Part shown: one piece after another, positions 50,745 through 58,711 of the stretch
Layout of the letters: each line of letters begins with the position of its first letter
Numbering within the stretch: position 1 is the stretch's first letter
Assembly (NCBI GenBank): GCA_023423415.1
Contig: JAFAFP010000038.1
Location: 30,738 to 94,737, forward strand
DNA length: 64,000 nucleotides
Origin: Pseudomonadota bacterium
GTDB lineage: Bacteria > Pseudomonadota > Alphaproteobacteria > Rhizobiales > Xanthobacteraceae
Direction: 5' to 3'
The notes under the pieces: model-generated
The model's database searches: none
The model's input: the letters and a program-made list of their open reading frames with translations, nothing else
What the model was told of the DNA's origin: nothing
Translations under genes and position numbers: made by a program

Positions 50745-50820
50745 GCGCCCATCGTCTAGCGGTCTAGGACGTCGCCCTTTCACGGCGAAAACAGGGGTTC
50801 GAGTCCCCTTGGGCGCGCCA
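50745..50820 (+). tRNA. tRNA-Glu (anticodon TTC)
   Basis: Acceptor GCGCCCA pairs with TGGGCGC; anticodon stem TCGCC/GGCGA with loop CTTTCAC gives anticodon TTC (50779-50781); T arm AGGGG/CCCCT with TTCGAGT; discriminator G; CCA encoded at 50818-50820. Confidence 0.97.
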
Positions 50821-51036
50821 CGCCTTCCGAACCAGGCACATTGAGAGCTTATTCCCGGGTTCCCGTCCGCCACCCACGGCCCGGATGAAACGGCGCCTTC
50901 CTCCACCGAAGTGTGATCTCGAGGTGGTCCAGATTCGACACACCAGCCTTGAAAGGTATTAACGCGCCTTAACACTCTTTGATTATTTCCTGCAGGCCTC
51001 TTAGGAAGGCGCGGGGTTCAGAGGGGCCGCCCGCGT

Positions 51037-52485
51037 ATGCTTTTCAATTCGGTCGAGTTCATTTTCTACTTCCTCCCGTGCGCCCTGTTTGCCTTTTATG
51101 CGGTCTCGCCGCAGTACCGGCTGACGGTCCTTCTGATCGCATCGCTGGTTTTCTACAGCTATTGGAACCCGGCCTATACGCCTCTCCTGCTCGGCTCCGT
51201 CCTCGTCAACTTCCTGTTCTACGGAAAGATCGCAACGGCGCTGAGCAAAGATCGCTCGCGCGAAGCCAGGACCTGGGCCGCATTGGGCGTCGCGCTCAAC
51301 CTCGCCGTTCTCGGCTATTTCAAATACCGGCTGTTCATTGCCGATCTCGTCGCCTGGGATAGCAGCGTCACCGCGAGCAAACTCGTCATTCCGCTCGCGA
51401 TTTCATTCTTCACCTTTCAGCAGATATCGTTCCTGGTCGATGCAACGCGCGGCGAAGTGGGGCACGTCACCCTCTTCCGCTACGCCACCTTCGTGTCCTT
51501 CTTCCCTCACCTCATCGCCGGACCGATCGTCCGGCACAATGAGCTGATCCCGCAATTCGACAAGACCAATGCTGGACGCGCCGTCCACGACATCATCATT
51601 GGCGCGTGCATCTTTTCGCTCGGGTTGTTCAAGAAAGTCGTCATCGCCGACGGCATCGCCGTTTATGGAAATCCAGTCTTCTCTCTGGCGCAATCCGGCC
51701 AGGCCATGTCGGCCTTCGATGCATGGACGGCGATTGCCGCCTATCACTACCAGCTTTATTTCGACTTCTCCGGCTATTCGACCATGGCGATCGGGCTCGG
51801 GAAAATGTTCGGCTACTACCTGCCGATCAATTTCATGTCGCCCTACAAGGCCGCATCGATCATCGATTTCTGGCGGCGATGGCACATGTCACTGTCACGG
51901 TTTCTGCGGGACTATCTTTACATCCCGCTCGGCGGAAATCGCCATGGTTCGGTCCGTCGCTATGTGAATCTGTTGCTGACCATGTTTTTGGGCGGTCTGT
52001 GGCACGGTGCGGCATGGGGATTTGTGCTGTGGGGCGTCCTGCATGGCCTCTATCTCGTGATCAATCACCTTTGGAGTTCTGCCTCGCGACGCCTCCCGCT
52101 AACGCTCGGTGTTCTTGTGACAACGCTTGCGGTACTCATCGCGTGGGTGCCATTCCGCCTGGAGACGCTGACCGCGACATGGTATTTCTACCAGGCCATG
52201 CTTGGTCTGCAGCCGGCGCCATGCGTCTATAGCCTCTGCGGCGGCGTCAACAATCCGGCCGAGGTCCTTCCGCTGCTCGCGATTGCGACGGCTATCGTCC
52301 TGTTCTTGCCGACTGTGGAACAGATATTCCGCTATGATCCGGACGGAAACGCTCGGTCTCCCGCGCTGCTGGACTGGTTACCGCAGCCTCGGTGGATCGC
52401 TGTCGTGTCCGTTGCCTTCTTCGTTTCTGTGGTTGGAATTATCGCGGTCGGCAAGAACAGCGACTTTCTCTATTTCCAATTCTGA
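51037..52485 (+). CDS. MBOAT family O-acyltransferase (AlgI-like)
   Basis: 482 residues with about ten membrane helices. The family core includes FFPHLIAGPIVRHNELIPQF, YHYQLYFDFSGYSTMAIGLGKMFGYYLPINFM, FWRRWHMSLSRFLRDYLYIPLGGNRHG and the catalytic His in GGLWHGAAWGFVLWGVLHG. It moves an acyl group, usually acetyl, across the inner membrane to a glycan. No alginate or cellulose genes are adjacent, so the target polymer is unknown. The next gene starts eight bases later and is probably its partner. Confidence 0.94.
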   Translation: MLFNSVEFIFYFLPCALFAFYAVSPQYRLTVLLIASLVFYSYWNPAYTPLLLGSVLVNFLFYGKIATALSKDRSREARTWAALGVALNLAVLGYFKYRLFIADLVAWDSSVTASKLVIPLAISFFTFQQISFLVDATRGEVGHVTLFRYATFVSFFPHLIAGPIVRHNELIPQFDKTNAGRAVHDIIIGACIFSLGLFKKVVIADGIAVYGNPVFSLAQSGQAMSAFDAWTAIAAYHYQLYFDFSGYSTMAIGLGKMFGYYLPINFMSPYKAASIIDFWRRWHMSLSRFLRDYLYIPLGGNRHGSVRRYVNLLLTMFLGGLWHGAAWGFVLWGVLHGLYLVINHLWSSASRRLPLTLGVLVTTLAVLIAWVPFRLETLTATWYFYQAMLGLQPAPCVYSLCGGVNNPAEVLPLLAIATAIVLFLPTVEQIFRYDPDGNARSPALLDWLPQPRWIAVVSVAFFVSVVGIIAVGKNSDFLYFQF

Positions 52486-52493
52486 AGCCCATC

Positions 52494-53699
52494 ATGCACG
52501 GCAGCCACGACAATCTCGCCAAGCGTCTGCAGTACCGGTACGCCGTTGTGCTCGCCGTCGTATTCTGCCTCACGTTGCCCGTCGCTCATGGCCTGCGTTA
52601 TGCCTATGCGGCAACGGTTTTGCGCCAAGCCGGAGAGACGCTTGAGGTCAACGAGATCGTGCCCCGGCAGCAGGCCAGCCAGGCTCTTTATGGCAGCGCG
52701 TTGTTCGAGGACGATACCCAATACAAGCTCGAACTGGTGCGGGCGCGGCGCCCCGAGATTCTGGCGCTCGGATCATCGAGAGCATTGCAGTTTCGATCCG
52801 AGTTCTTCCGCACGAGCTTCGCAAATGCCGGCCGGGGTATGAATGCGATCGATCACGGCGCCGGCTTTATCGACGAGATGCTGAAGTTCCACAGACCGCG
52901 AACCGTTATCCTGACGGTCGATTTATGGTGGTTCAACGAAGCGCGACAATACAAGGACGAGCGGTCCAGGGATCTGGACAGCACATTCCAGATGAATTCC
53001 AGATTCTGGGGGTTCGTCGACGATCGCAAGATCACCAAACTTCAAACGCTCCAAGCCTACCTTGGCGATTTGTCCAACCCGATCTCAGGCCGGCAAAGCA
53101 TCGGCATTGCGGCACTTGCTCGTGGCCGTGGTTATCGCCCAGACGGCTCCAGGGACTATGGCGACCGCTATTTCGGACTTGATGCGGGCTTCGACGACGT
53201 CCGCTTCGCGACCACAATCAAGCGGGCGGAAAACGGAAGCACTCTGCTGTCTCACGGCGAGACGCTCAATCGCGATCGCCTGACGGCACTCGAGAATCTG
53301 CTGCAAAAACTCCGCGCGCACAACATCTCGGTCATCGTCATCTTGCCGCCCTTTGCGGGAAGGTTGCTTGATTACCTGAACGCTTCCGGAAAATTCCGAT
53401 ACATGGACCAAGCCCGGCAAGCCCTGCGGCAATTGAATGTTCCGGTATTTGACTTTACCGATCCTCGCGCCCTTAAGGCCTCGGATTGCGAATTTGCGGA
53501 TGCACTACATGCCGGCGACATCGTTTATCAACGGATGCTTGTCGAAATCGCCTCGACCGGCCTGCTGCGGGATGACATCGATGTGCAGGCCATCAAGACC
53601 AACATCGCCAATTATTCAGGGCACGCGTTAACGCCAATGCCAAACGACGGCTACAAGCTGGCGGAAACCGACTTCCTCCAGATCGGCTGCTCGAAGTAA
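52494..53699 (+). CDS. Membrane-anchored SGNH/AlgX-like partner of the MBOAT protein
   Basis: 401 residues from ATG 52494, eight bases after the MBOAT gene. One N-terminal helix (AVVLAVVFCLTLPVAHGLRYAYA) anchors a periplasmic domain. It contains ILALGSSRALQFRSEFF, a GxSR block resembling the nucleophile region of SGNH hydrolases, followed by TVILTVDLWWFNEA and VIVILPPFAG, and a possible Asp-x-x-His equivalent in CEFADALHAGDIVY near 350. Partners of this kind finish acetyl transfer to a polysaccharide. The family assignment is moderate, the pairing strong. Confidence 0.72.
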   Translation: MHGSHDNLAKRLQYRYAVVLAVVFCLTLPVAHGLRYAYAATVLRQAGETLEVNEIVPRQQASQALYGSALFEDDTQYKLELVRARRPEILALGSSRALQFRSEFFRTSFANAGRGMNAIDHGAGFIDEMLKFHRPRTVILTVDLWWFNEARQYKDERSRDLDSTFQMNSRFWGFVDDRKITKLQTLQAYLGDLSNPISGRQSIGIAALARGRGYRPDGSRDYGDRYFGLDAGFDDVRFATTIKRAENGSTLLSHGETLNRDRLTALENLLQKLRAHNISVIVILPPFAGRLLDYLNASGKFRYMDQARQALRQLNVPVFDFTDPRALKASDCEFADALHAGDIVYQRMLVEIASTGLLRDDIDVQAIKTNIANYSGHALTPMPNDGYKLAETDFLQIGCSK

Positions 53700-53745
53700 G
53701 TCTAATCAGCCGAGAACCTGCGCCTCCTCCGGGCGTTGTCTTGGC

Positions 53746-53880
53746 ATGGTCTTTGATTTGATGGGAATTCTCTCTCTTGCCGCCGCGGCTGTCCTGCTGG
53801 TCGCCGCTGCGGTCGTGCTGGTGCCGCTTCTGACGAGCCGCAGCAACGAACTGAGAAATCCGGCCGACATCGAAAGCTGA
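53746..53880 (+). CDS. Very small membrane protein, 44 aa
   Basis: A short gene, ATG 53746 to TGA 53880. The product MVFDLMGILSLAAAAVLLVAAAVVLVPLLTSRSNELRNPADIES has one membrane helix and a polar tail SRSNELRNPADIES. A CTCC-type stretch upstream is not a ribosome-binding site, so the start is uncertain. The tail pattern is familiar from short inner-membrane proteins of Bradyrhizobiaceae. A strong terminator follows at 53981-54004. Confidence 0.42.
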   Translation: MVFDLMGILSLAAAAVLLVAAAVVLVPLLTSRSNELRNPADIES

Positions 53881-53980
53881 GCCGGACAGGTCTCGCCTCT
53901 CCACACACGCATCAGCACCCGCAGCCCGCCCGCTCCCGCCGGCTCGCCGATGCGGTGCGGATTCAACTAGCCAAACAAAA

Positions 53981-54004
53981 AAGCCCCGGACATCGCCGGG
54001 GCTT
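53981..54004. terminator. Bidirectional terminator
   Basis: AAGCCCCGG (53981-53989) pairs with CCGGGGCTT (53996-54004). T-runs flank both sides: TTTTTTGTTTGG on the minus strand and TTTCC on the plus strand. It separates two convergent small membrane-protein genes. Confidence 0.85.
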
Positions 54005-54026
54005 TTCCTATTGCAGTAATCAAGAC

Positions 54027-54293
54027 CTATTGGTTCGGGCTGGATGGCCGCGTCGTCGCAGGCGGTGCGGCAGGCGGCGGCGCTGTCGTCCCTTGTCCTG
54101 TCGTGGTGGCCGTCGGCGACTGCGCAGTCTGATCGCCGTCGCGACCAACGAAACTCAGTGCAACGATCAAGACCACAAGTGCAGCGATGCCGCCGATGAT
54201 CCAGTTCCAGTTGAAATTGCGGTAGGTATCATAACGCGCATCACGCAGATCGGGCCGGTCGGGGTCCATCCGATTAGGATCATAGTCGGACAT
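54027..54293 (-). CDS. Single-span membrane protein with Pro/Thr-rich tail, 88 aa
   Basis: ATG 54293 is preceded by AAGGAG. The cytoplasmic start MSDYDPNRMDPDRPDLRDARYDTYRNFN is followed by one helix (WIIGGIAALVVLIVALSFV) and a low-complexity periplasmic tail of Thr, Ala and Pro (TTTGQGTTAPPPAAPPATTRPS). This layout is common in Bradyrhizobiaceae, function unknown. A terminator follows. Confidence 0.78.
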   Translation of the reverse strand: MSDYDPNRMDPDRPDLRDARYDTYRNFNWNWIIGGIAALVVLIVALSFVGRDGDQTAQSPTATTTGQGTTAPPPAAPPATTRPSSPNQ

Positions 54294-54527
54294 AGTGATC
54301 TCCTTGGCTCAAAGCGGGCCGGCCAGAACCGTGCTCGCTTCAAAGTTCAACCACGCAACCGTATGTTGGTTCCGATACTGCCCAGCATTCGCTTGATTAG
54401 AGACGTTTCGAAATGAAAACCCGCACGAGCGGGAACACAGGCCATCGCGCCGAACCGGATTTCTGAACAAGCCATTAATATCGTCGTTACCGTATGGCGC
54501 TGATCGCGTCGATCTGCGGCATTTTCA

Positions 54528-56306
54528 ATGCAACACGGAGATTTCAATTTCGCTCCTTCCCGAGCCGCATTAACTCCCGTCCGAAACCCGTGGAGCTCGA
54601 CATTGCGAAGTGTGTTGGCCGCCTTGATGCTCATTCTCGGCATCTCCGCTGCCCAGGCTGAAACCTGGCCGACGCCGCAAACAGCGGCGTTCAAGCCCGA
54701 TTGGAATGCGGTGCGCGTTGCGGTGCCTGCGATACCCCTGCGGTCCGGCGTGCAGGATCGTCTCGCCGAGCTGACCGCCGTCGCCTCCGAGTTCTTTCCG
54801 GACATCGAACACAGCCCGGTCCCCGTTCTGCTGCCGATCAACATCGCCGACTATGCACATGATCGCGCAACCGACCAGATCGTGACGCTCGAAAGCTATG
54901 CGCCGGAATTTGAATTCACCAAGTTCTTCCTTGCGGGTCCAACGGGTTATGACGCCATCTTCTCGCTTCGCCCGCGTGATACCGAGGAATTCGCCGACAT
55001 CAACTTCCGCGATCCCGTCATTGTGCAGATATCCGCCTTCAACCTTCTCTACGATCTGCCAGCAGCATCCGGTGCAATCATTCAGAAGCCGGGAGCGCTT
55101 GACAGAGACTTCCCCGGTCTCAAGCGCCAGATCCTGGAAAGCACCTTGCGCTACAGCTTTGAACGTTTCGGCATTCCTTACGTGATTTCGATCCAATGCT
55201 ACGAGGGCCCGCAACGCCGCACGCGACTCTCCTGTCGAAATGCTGATCGGATCGCCTCTCACTTCATGCGTGCGCTGCATCTTGTCGGAGGCAATCCTGC
55301 CGCGAAGGCCGACGTTTTGCCTCCGGGCGTAAGCCGGCCCGAACAGGAATCCGAGGTTTTCACCTATCACCCTATCGGCTCGCTTCTTCCTGGCACGGCC
55401 ATGCGCTCCGGCGGCGGCAATGCCGACAAAACCGTCTATGCGAAAATCCGTTTCCCGCTTGCGGCTGCGCCGGCCTATGTCAATTCGCAATCTTTCATGC
55501 ATGGCGGCGACTGCAACCAGACCGGCCGGCGCGGCGCCCCGTCCGGTTATCGCTGCCGTGTGAATTCCAAGCCGCTGTTACGCAACGAGGGCGCGCCCGA
55601 GAACTATGCCTATCCCTGGCGCGATAATTTCTGTGAGAGCCGCCACTTCTTCGTTGGGCAATGCCCTTCAGGGCTCGGTCATCAGGGACAAGACATCCGC
55701 CCCTCGTCCTGCGAGACCAAAGACACCAACAAGGCCCGCTGTCAGCCGTATCGCCATGCCGTGGTGGCCGCCCGCGAGGGGATGATCCTGCGCGAGGCAT
55801 GGAATGACTCGTTCTTTCTCGTGACCAACGCACCGGGAGAACGCGTGCGTTTTCGCCACCTGCATATGGATCCGCGCAAGCTCGACCATGACGGCATCAT
55901 CAGCGGTCATGTCGTCAAGGAAGGCGAACCGATCGGCACCGTCGGCAACTACAATCGCCGGCCCGGCTGGACCACGACGCATCTGCATTTCGAAGTTCAG
56001 GTACCGACGCGCGACGGCTGGGTGCGGGTGAACCCGTACATGACGCTGGTCGCGTCCTACGAACATCTCATTCGCGCTCGCGGAACCGAAATCAACGAAC
56101 CGGAACCGGAACCATCAGCCGAGCCGTCGATCGAGATCAGCAATGGCGAAGCAGCCGCGGCATCCGCTGCCGTGCCCCTGCCTCCCAGAGCGACGAACAA
56201 GATCAAGTCGAACAACAAATCCAGGCCTCGGGCAAAGCGAGCTGGCAAGACCAAAGCCAACATGCCCGCGTTCTCCGGAAAGGCACGCGGCAATAAGCGC
56301 CGCTAA
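54528..56306 (+). CDS. M23 family metallopeptidase, secreted
   Basis: 592 residues from ATG 54528; GTG near 54609 or the ATG at 54627 (MLILGISAAQAE) are possible starts that would give a normal signal peptide. The N-terminal 330 residues are family-specific, with SCRNADRIASHFMRALHL. The LytM core has GHQGQDI (HxxxD zinc site), GERVRFRHLHMDP and TTHLHFEVQ (HxH), so all ligands are intact. A Ser/Lys-rich tail follows. It should cut peptide cross-links in peptidoglycan. A lytic transglycosylase gene lies 51 bases downstream. Confidence 0.9.
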   Translation: MQHGDFNFAPSRAALTPVRNPWSSTLRSVLAALMLILGISAAQAETWPTPQTAAFKPDWNAVRVAVPAIPLRSGVQDRLAELTAVASEFFPDIEHSPVPVLLPINIADYAHDRATDQIVTLESYAPEFEFTKFFLAGPTGYDAIFSLRPRDTEEFADINFRDPVIVQISAFNLLYDLPAASGAIIQKPGALDRDFPGLKRQILESTLRYSFERFGIPYVISIQCYEGPQRRTRLSCRNADRIASHFMRALHLVGGNPAAKADVLPPGVSRPEQESEVFTYHPIGSLLPGTAMRSGGGNADKTVYAKIRFPLAAAPAYVNSQSFMHGGDCNQTGRRGAPSGYRCRVNSKPLLRNEGAPENYAYPWRDNFCESRHFFVGQCPSGLGHQGQDIRPSSCETKDTNKARCQPYRHAVVAAREGMILREAWNDSFFLVTNAPGERVRFRHLHMDPRKLDHDGIISGHVVKEGEPIGTVGNYNRRPGWTTTHLHFEVQVPTRDGWVRVNPYMTLVASYEHLIRARGTEINEPEPEPSAEPSIEISNGEAAAASAAVPLPPRATNKIKSNNKSRPRAKRAGKTKANMPAFSGKARGNKRR

Positions 56307-56357
56307 CCTCGTGCCCGGCCCGATTGCCGCCAACGTCGTTGCCGATAGGATGCCTGC

Positions 56358-57584
56358 ATGAGCGAACTTTTCGATTCGTCGCTGACGCGCCGTCGCGTTC
56401 TGCAAACCGCACTACTGTCCGCCGCGGGCGCGGCTTTGCCGACATTGTCGTTCGCGCAGAAGGCGTCGCAGCCGTTTGACCAATGGGTCGCCGACTTCAA
56501 GCCGCGTGCGCTTTCGCGCGGCATTTCCGGTACGACCTACGACAGCGTCATGAACGGCCTGAAGCCGGACATGGGCGTCTTCGCGCTGCAACAGTCGCAG
56601 CCGGAATTCAAGGAGCAACTCTGGCAATATCTCAACCGCCGGGTTTCCGAATGGCGCATCGTCACCGGGCGTGAGCGCGCCAGGGAATATGCGCCGCTCC
56701 TGGCAAAGCTCGAACAGGACTTCGGCGTGTCGCGCGGCATTCTGCTTGGCCTGTGGGGCATGGAAACGGCCTATGGCGATCCGATCGTGCATCAGAACCA
56801 TATGCGGCCGGTGTTTCCATGTCTGGCCGCGCTGGCCTGGGGCGAGCCACGCCGCCGCTCCTATTGGGAAACCGAGCTGATCAACGCACTGCGGATCGTC
56901 GAGCGTGGCTGGGCCAATCCGCGCGAGATGCGCGGCTCCTGGGCCGGCGCGATGGGGCATACGCAATGGATGCCCGAAGTGTGGCTCAACATCGGCGCCG
57001 ACTATGACGGTGACGGCCGCGTCAATCCATTCGGCAAGCCCAACGATGCGCTCGCCGGAACGTGCCGCTATCTCTTACAGCGCGGACGTTACCGGAAGGG
57101 CGAGCCCTGGGGCTACGAAGTGCGCGGGCAACCGTCGGGCTCTCGAACCTACGCAGAATGGCAGCAGGCCGGGATCGTGCGCGCGGATGGCAAGCCCTAT
57201 GCCCAACCGAATGCGCGGGCAAAAGGCTGGGTGCCGGTGCCAGGCGGACCGTCTTTCCTGATCGGCGCGAATTTCGATGCGGTGAAAAGCTACAATCCGT
57301 CGATGAACTATGCGCTGGCGATCTGCCATCTCGGCGATCGCGTCACCGGTGGCGAGCCGTTCGTTCAGAGCTTTCCCGGCAGCGAGCGTGCCCCGACCCT
57401 TGCCGAGGTGCAGGAGATCCAGAAACGGCTGACGGCGCTCGGTTTCAACACCGCCGGCACCGATGGCCGCGTCGGCCTCGAGACCATGCGGGCCGTCCGT
57501 AACTTCCAGCGCAAGGTGAATATGCAGCCGGCCGATGGTTACGCCGGCGTGAAATTGCTGGCGCGGCTACGACAGGCGTCCTGA
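56358..57584 (+). CDS. Lytic murein transglycosylase (MltB-like) with peptidoglycan-binding domain
   Basis: 408 residues from ATG 56358. The N terminus LTRRRVLQTALLSAAGAALPTLSFAQ has twin arginines and looks like a Tat signal. The catalytic Glu is in LGLWGMETAYGD; other family blocks are GSWAGAMGHTQWMPEVW and ICHLGDRVTGGEPF. The C terminus (LAEVQEIQKRLTALGFNTAGTDGRVGLETMRAVRNFQ) is a PG_binding_1 domain. It cleaves glycan strands to 1,6-anhydro ends. With the M23 gene just upstream, a joint cell-wall remodelling unit is likely. Confidence 0.93.
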   Translation: MSELFDSSLTRRRVLQTALLSAAGAALPTLSFAQKASQPFDQWVADFKPRALSRGISGTTYDSVMNGLKPDMGVFALQQSQPEFKEQLWQYLNRRVSEWRIVTGRERAREYAPLLAKLEQDFGVSRGILLGLWGMETAYGDPIVHQNHMRPVFPCLAALAWGEPRRRSYWETELINALRIVERGWANPREMRGSWAGAMGHTQWMPEVWLNIGADYDGDGRVNPFGKPNDALAGTCRYLLQRGRYRKGEPWGYEVRGQPSGSRTYAEWQQAGIVRADGKPYAQPNARAKGWVPVPGGPSFLIGANFDAVKSYNPSMNYALAICHLGDRVTGGEPFVQSFPGSERAPTLAEVQEIQKRLTALGFNTAGTDGRVGLETMRAVRNFQRKVNMQPADGYAGVKLLARLRQAS

Positions 57585-57592
57585 GAAAAGAC

Positions 57593-58540
57593 CTACACGC
57601 CTCTCGCCGACAACGAAATGCGCGACGATGTCAGGTTGGCATCGCGCGACGTGATCCACTGCGTCAGGAAGTCGACGAACAGCCTGACCTTGTGCGGCAC
57701 TTCCGGCGCGCGCGGATAGACCGCCATGAGCGGACGCGCGGCCACCTTGTAACGCGGCAACAGCAAGACAAGTTGCCCCGATGCAAGGTCGTCATTCACC
57801 ACATAACGCGGCAGCAACGCGATCCCAAGCCCGGCCACGGTGGCTTTGCGAAGCGCCAGCGCGCTGTTGGATGTGAACGTACCGCCGATCTTGGCGATCA
57901 CACGCCCTCGCGGTCCTTCGAATGGCCATTGCCGATCATTCGGCAAAGCGGTCTCGTGCAGCAAGCAGGATCGCGTGGACAGATCGGAGGGTGTCGAGGG
58001 CCGGCCTTCCCGAACCAGCAGCGACGGCGCCGCACAGACGACCCAATCCATCGCTGCGACAGGCCGTTCGATCAGCGACCCATGCCGCGCCGGCGAGAAT
58101 TGCAGCACGAGATCGAAGCCACGTTTGCCAAAATCGGCGATCTTGAAAGCCACATTTTCCAAAACGAGTTGCACATGCAATCGCGGGTGAGCCCGCGCAA
58201 AGGCTATGATCGCATCGGACAGATGCAGCGCACCGAAGGACTTTGGCGCCGCAACGCGCAATGTGCCGGAGGGCTCCGCTGGCGCCACCACAATGGCGCG
58301 CTCTTGTACTTCGATGTCGCGGAATAGACGTTCGCAGAATTCGAGATAGGACCGCCCCTCGTCCGTCAGGTGCAGAGAGCGCGTGGTGCGGCTTAACAGC
58401 CTGACGCCAAGTCGTGCTTCCAGACTGCCGACATGACGCGACACCAGAGCCCGCGACAAACCGAGTTGCTCCGCCGCAATGGTAAAACTGCCGGACCGCG
58501 CCACGCGGACGAACGTCTCCATGCTGCGGAAGCGATCCAT
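57593..58540 (-). CDS. LysR family transcriptional regulator
   Basis: 315 residues from ATG 58540; a TTG at 58552 would add four residues. The winged helix begins METFVRVARSGSFTIAAEQLGLSRALVSRHVGSLEARLGVRLLSRTTRSLHLTDEG, typical LysR. The effector domain follows (GTLRVAAPKSFGALHLSDAIIAFARAHPRLHVQL). It is divergent from the ThDP enzyme and transporter operon at 58712, with 171 bases between, so it probably controls that operon in response to the imported acid or an intermediate. Confidence 0.92.
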   Translation of the reverse strand: MDRFRSMETFVRVARSGSFTIAAEQLGLSRALVSRHVGSLEARLGVRLLSRTTRSLHLTDEGRSYLEFCERLFRDIEVQERAIVVAPAEPSGTLRVAAPKSFGALHLSDAIIAFARAHPRLHVQLVLENVAFKIADFGKRGFDLVLQFSPARHGSLIERPVAAMDWVVCAAPSLLVREGRPSTPSDLSTRSCLLHETALPNDRQWPFEGPRGRVIAKIGGTFTSNSALALRKATVAGLGIALLPRYVVNDDLASGQLVLLLPRYKVAARPLMAVYPRAPEVPHKVRLFVDFLTQWITSRDANLTSSRISLSARGV

Positions 58541-58711
58541 GCGATTATTCAATCGTATGCAACAATGACGTTCGCATTTAGCGGCTTCTCATAGCGAATG
58601 TCAAAGTGCTAGCCTGCGTCGCAACAACACCAGCCGGCTCAAGCCGGCGACAAAAACAGCGGGGATGGACGCCTTGAACGGACACGCGCAACGCGCGCAT
58701 CGGACATTTCC

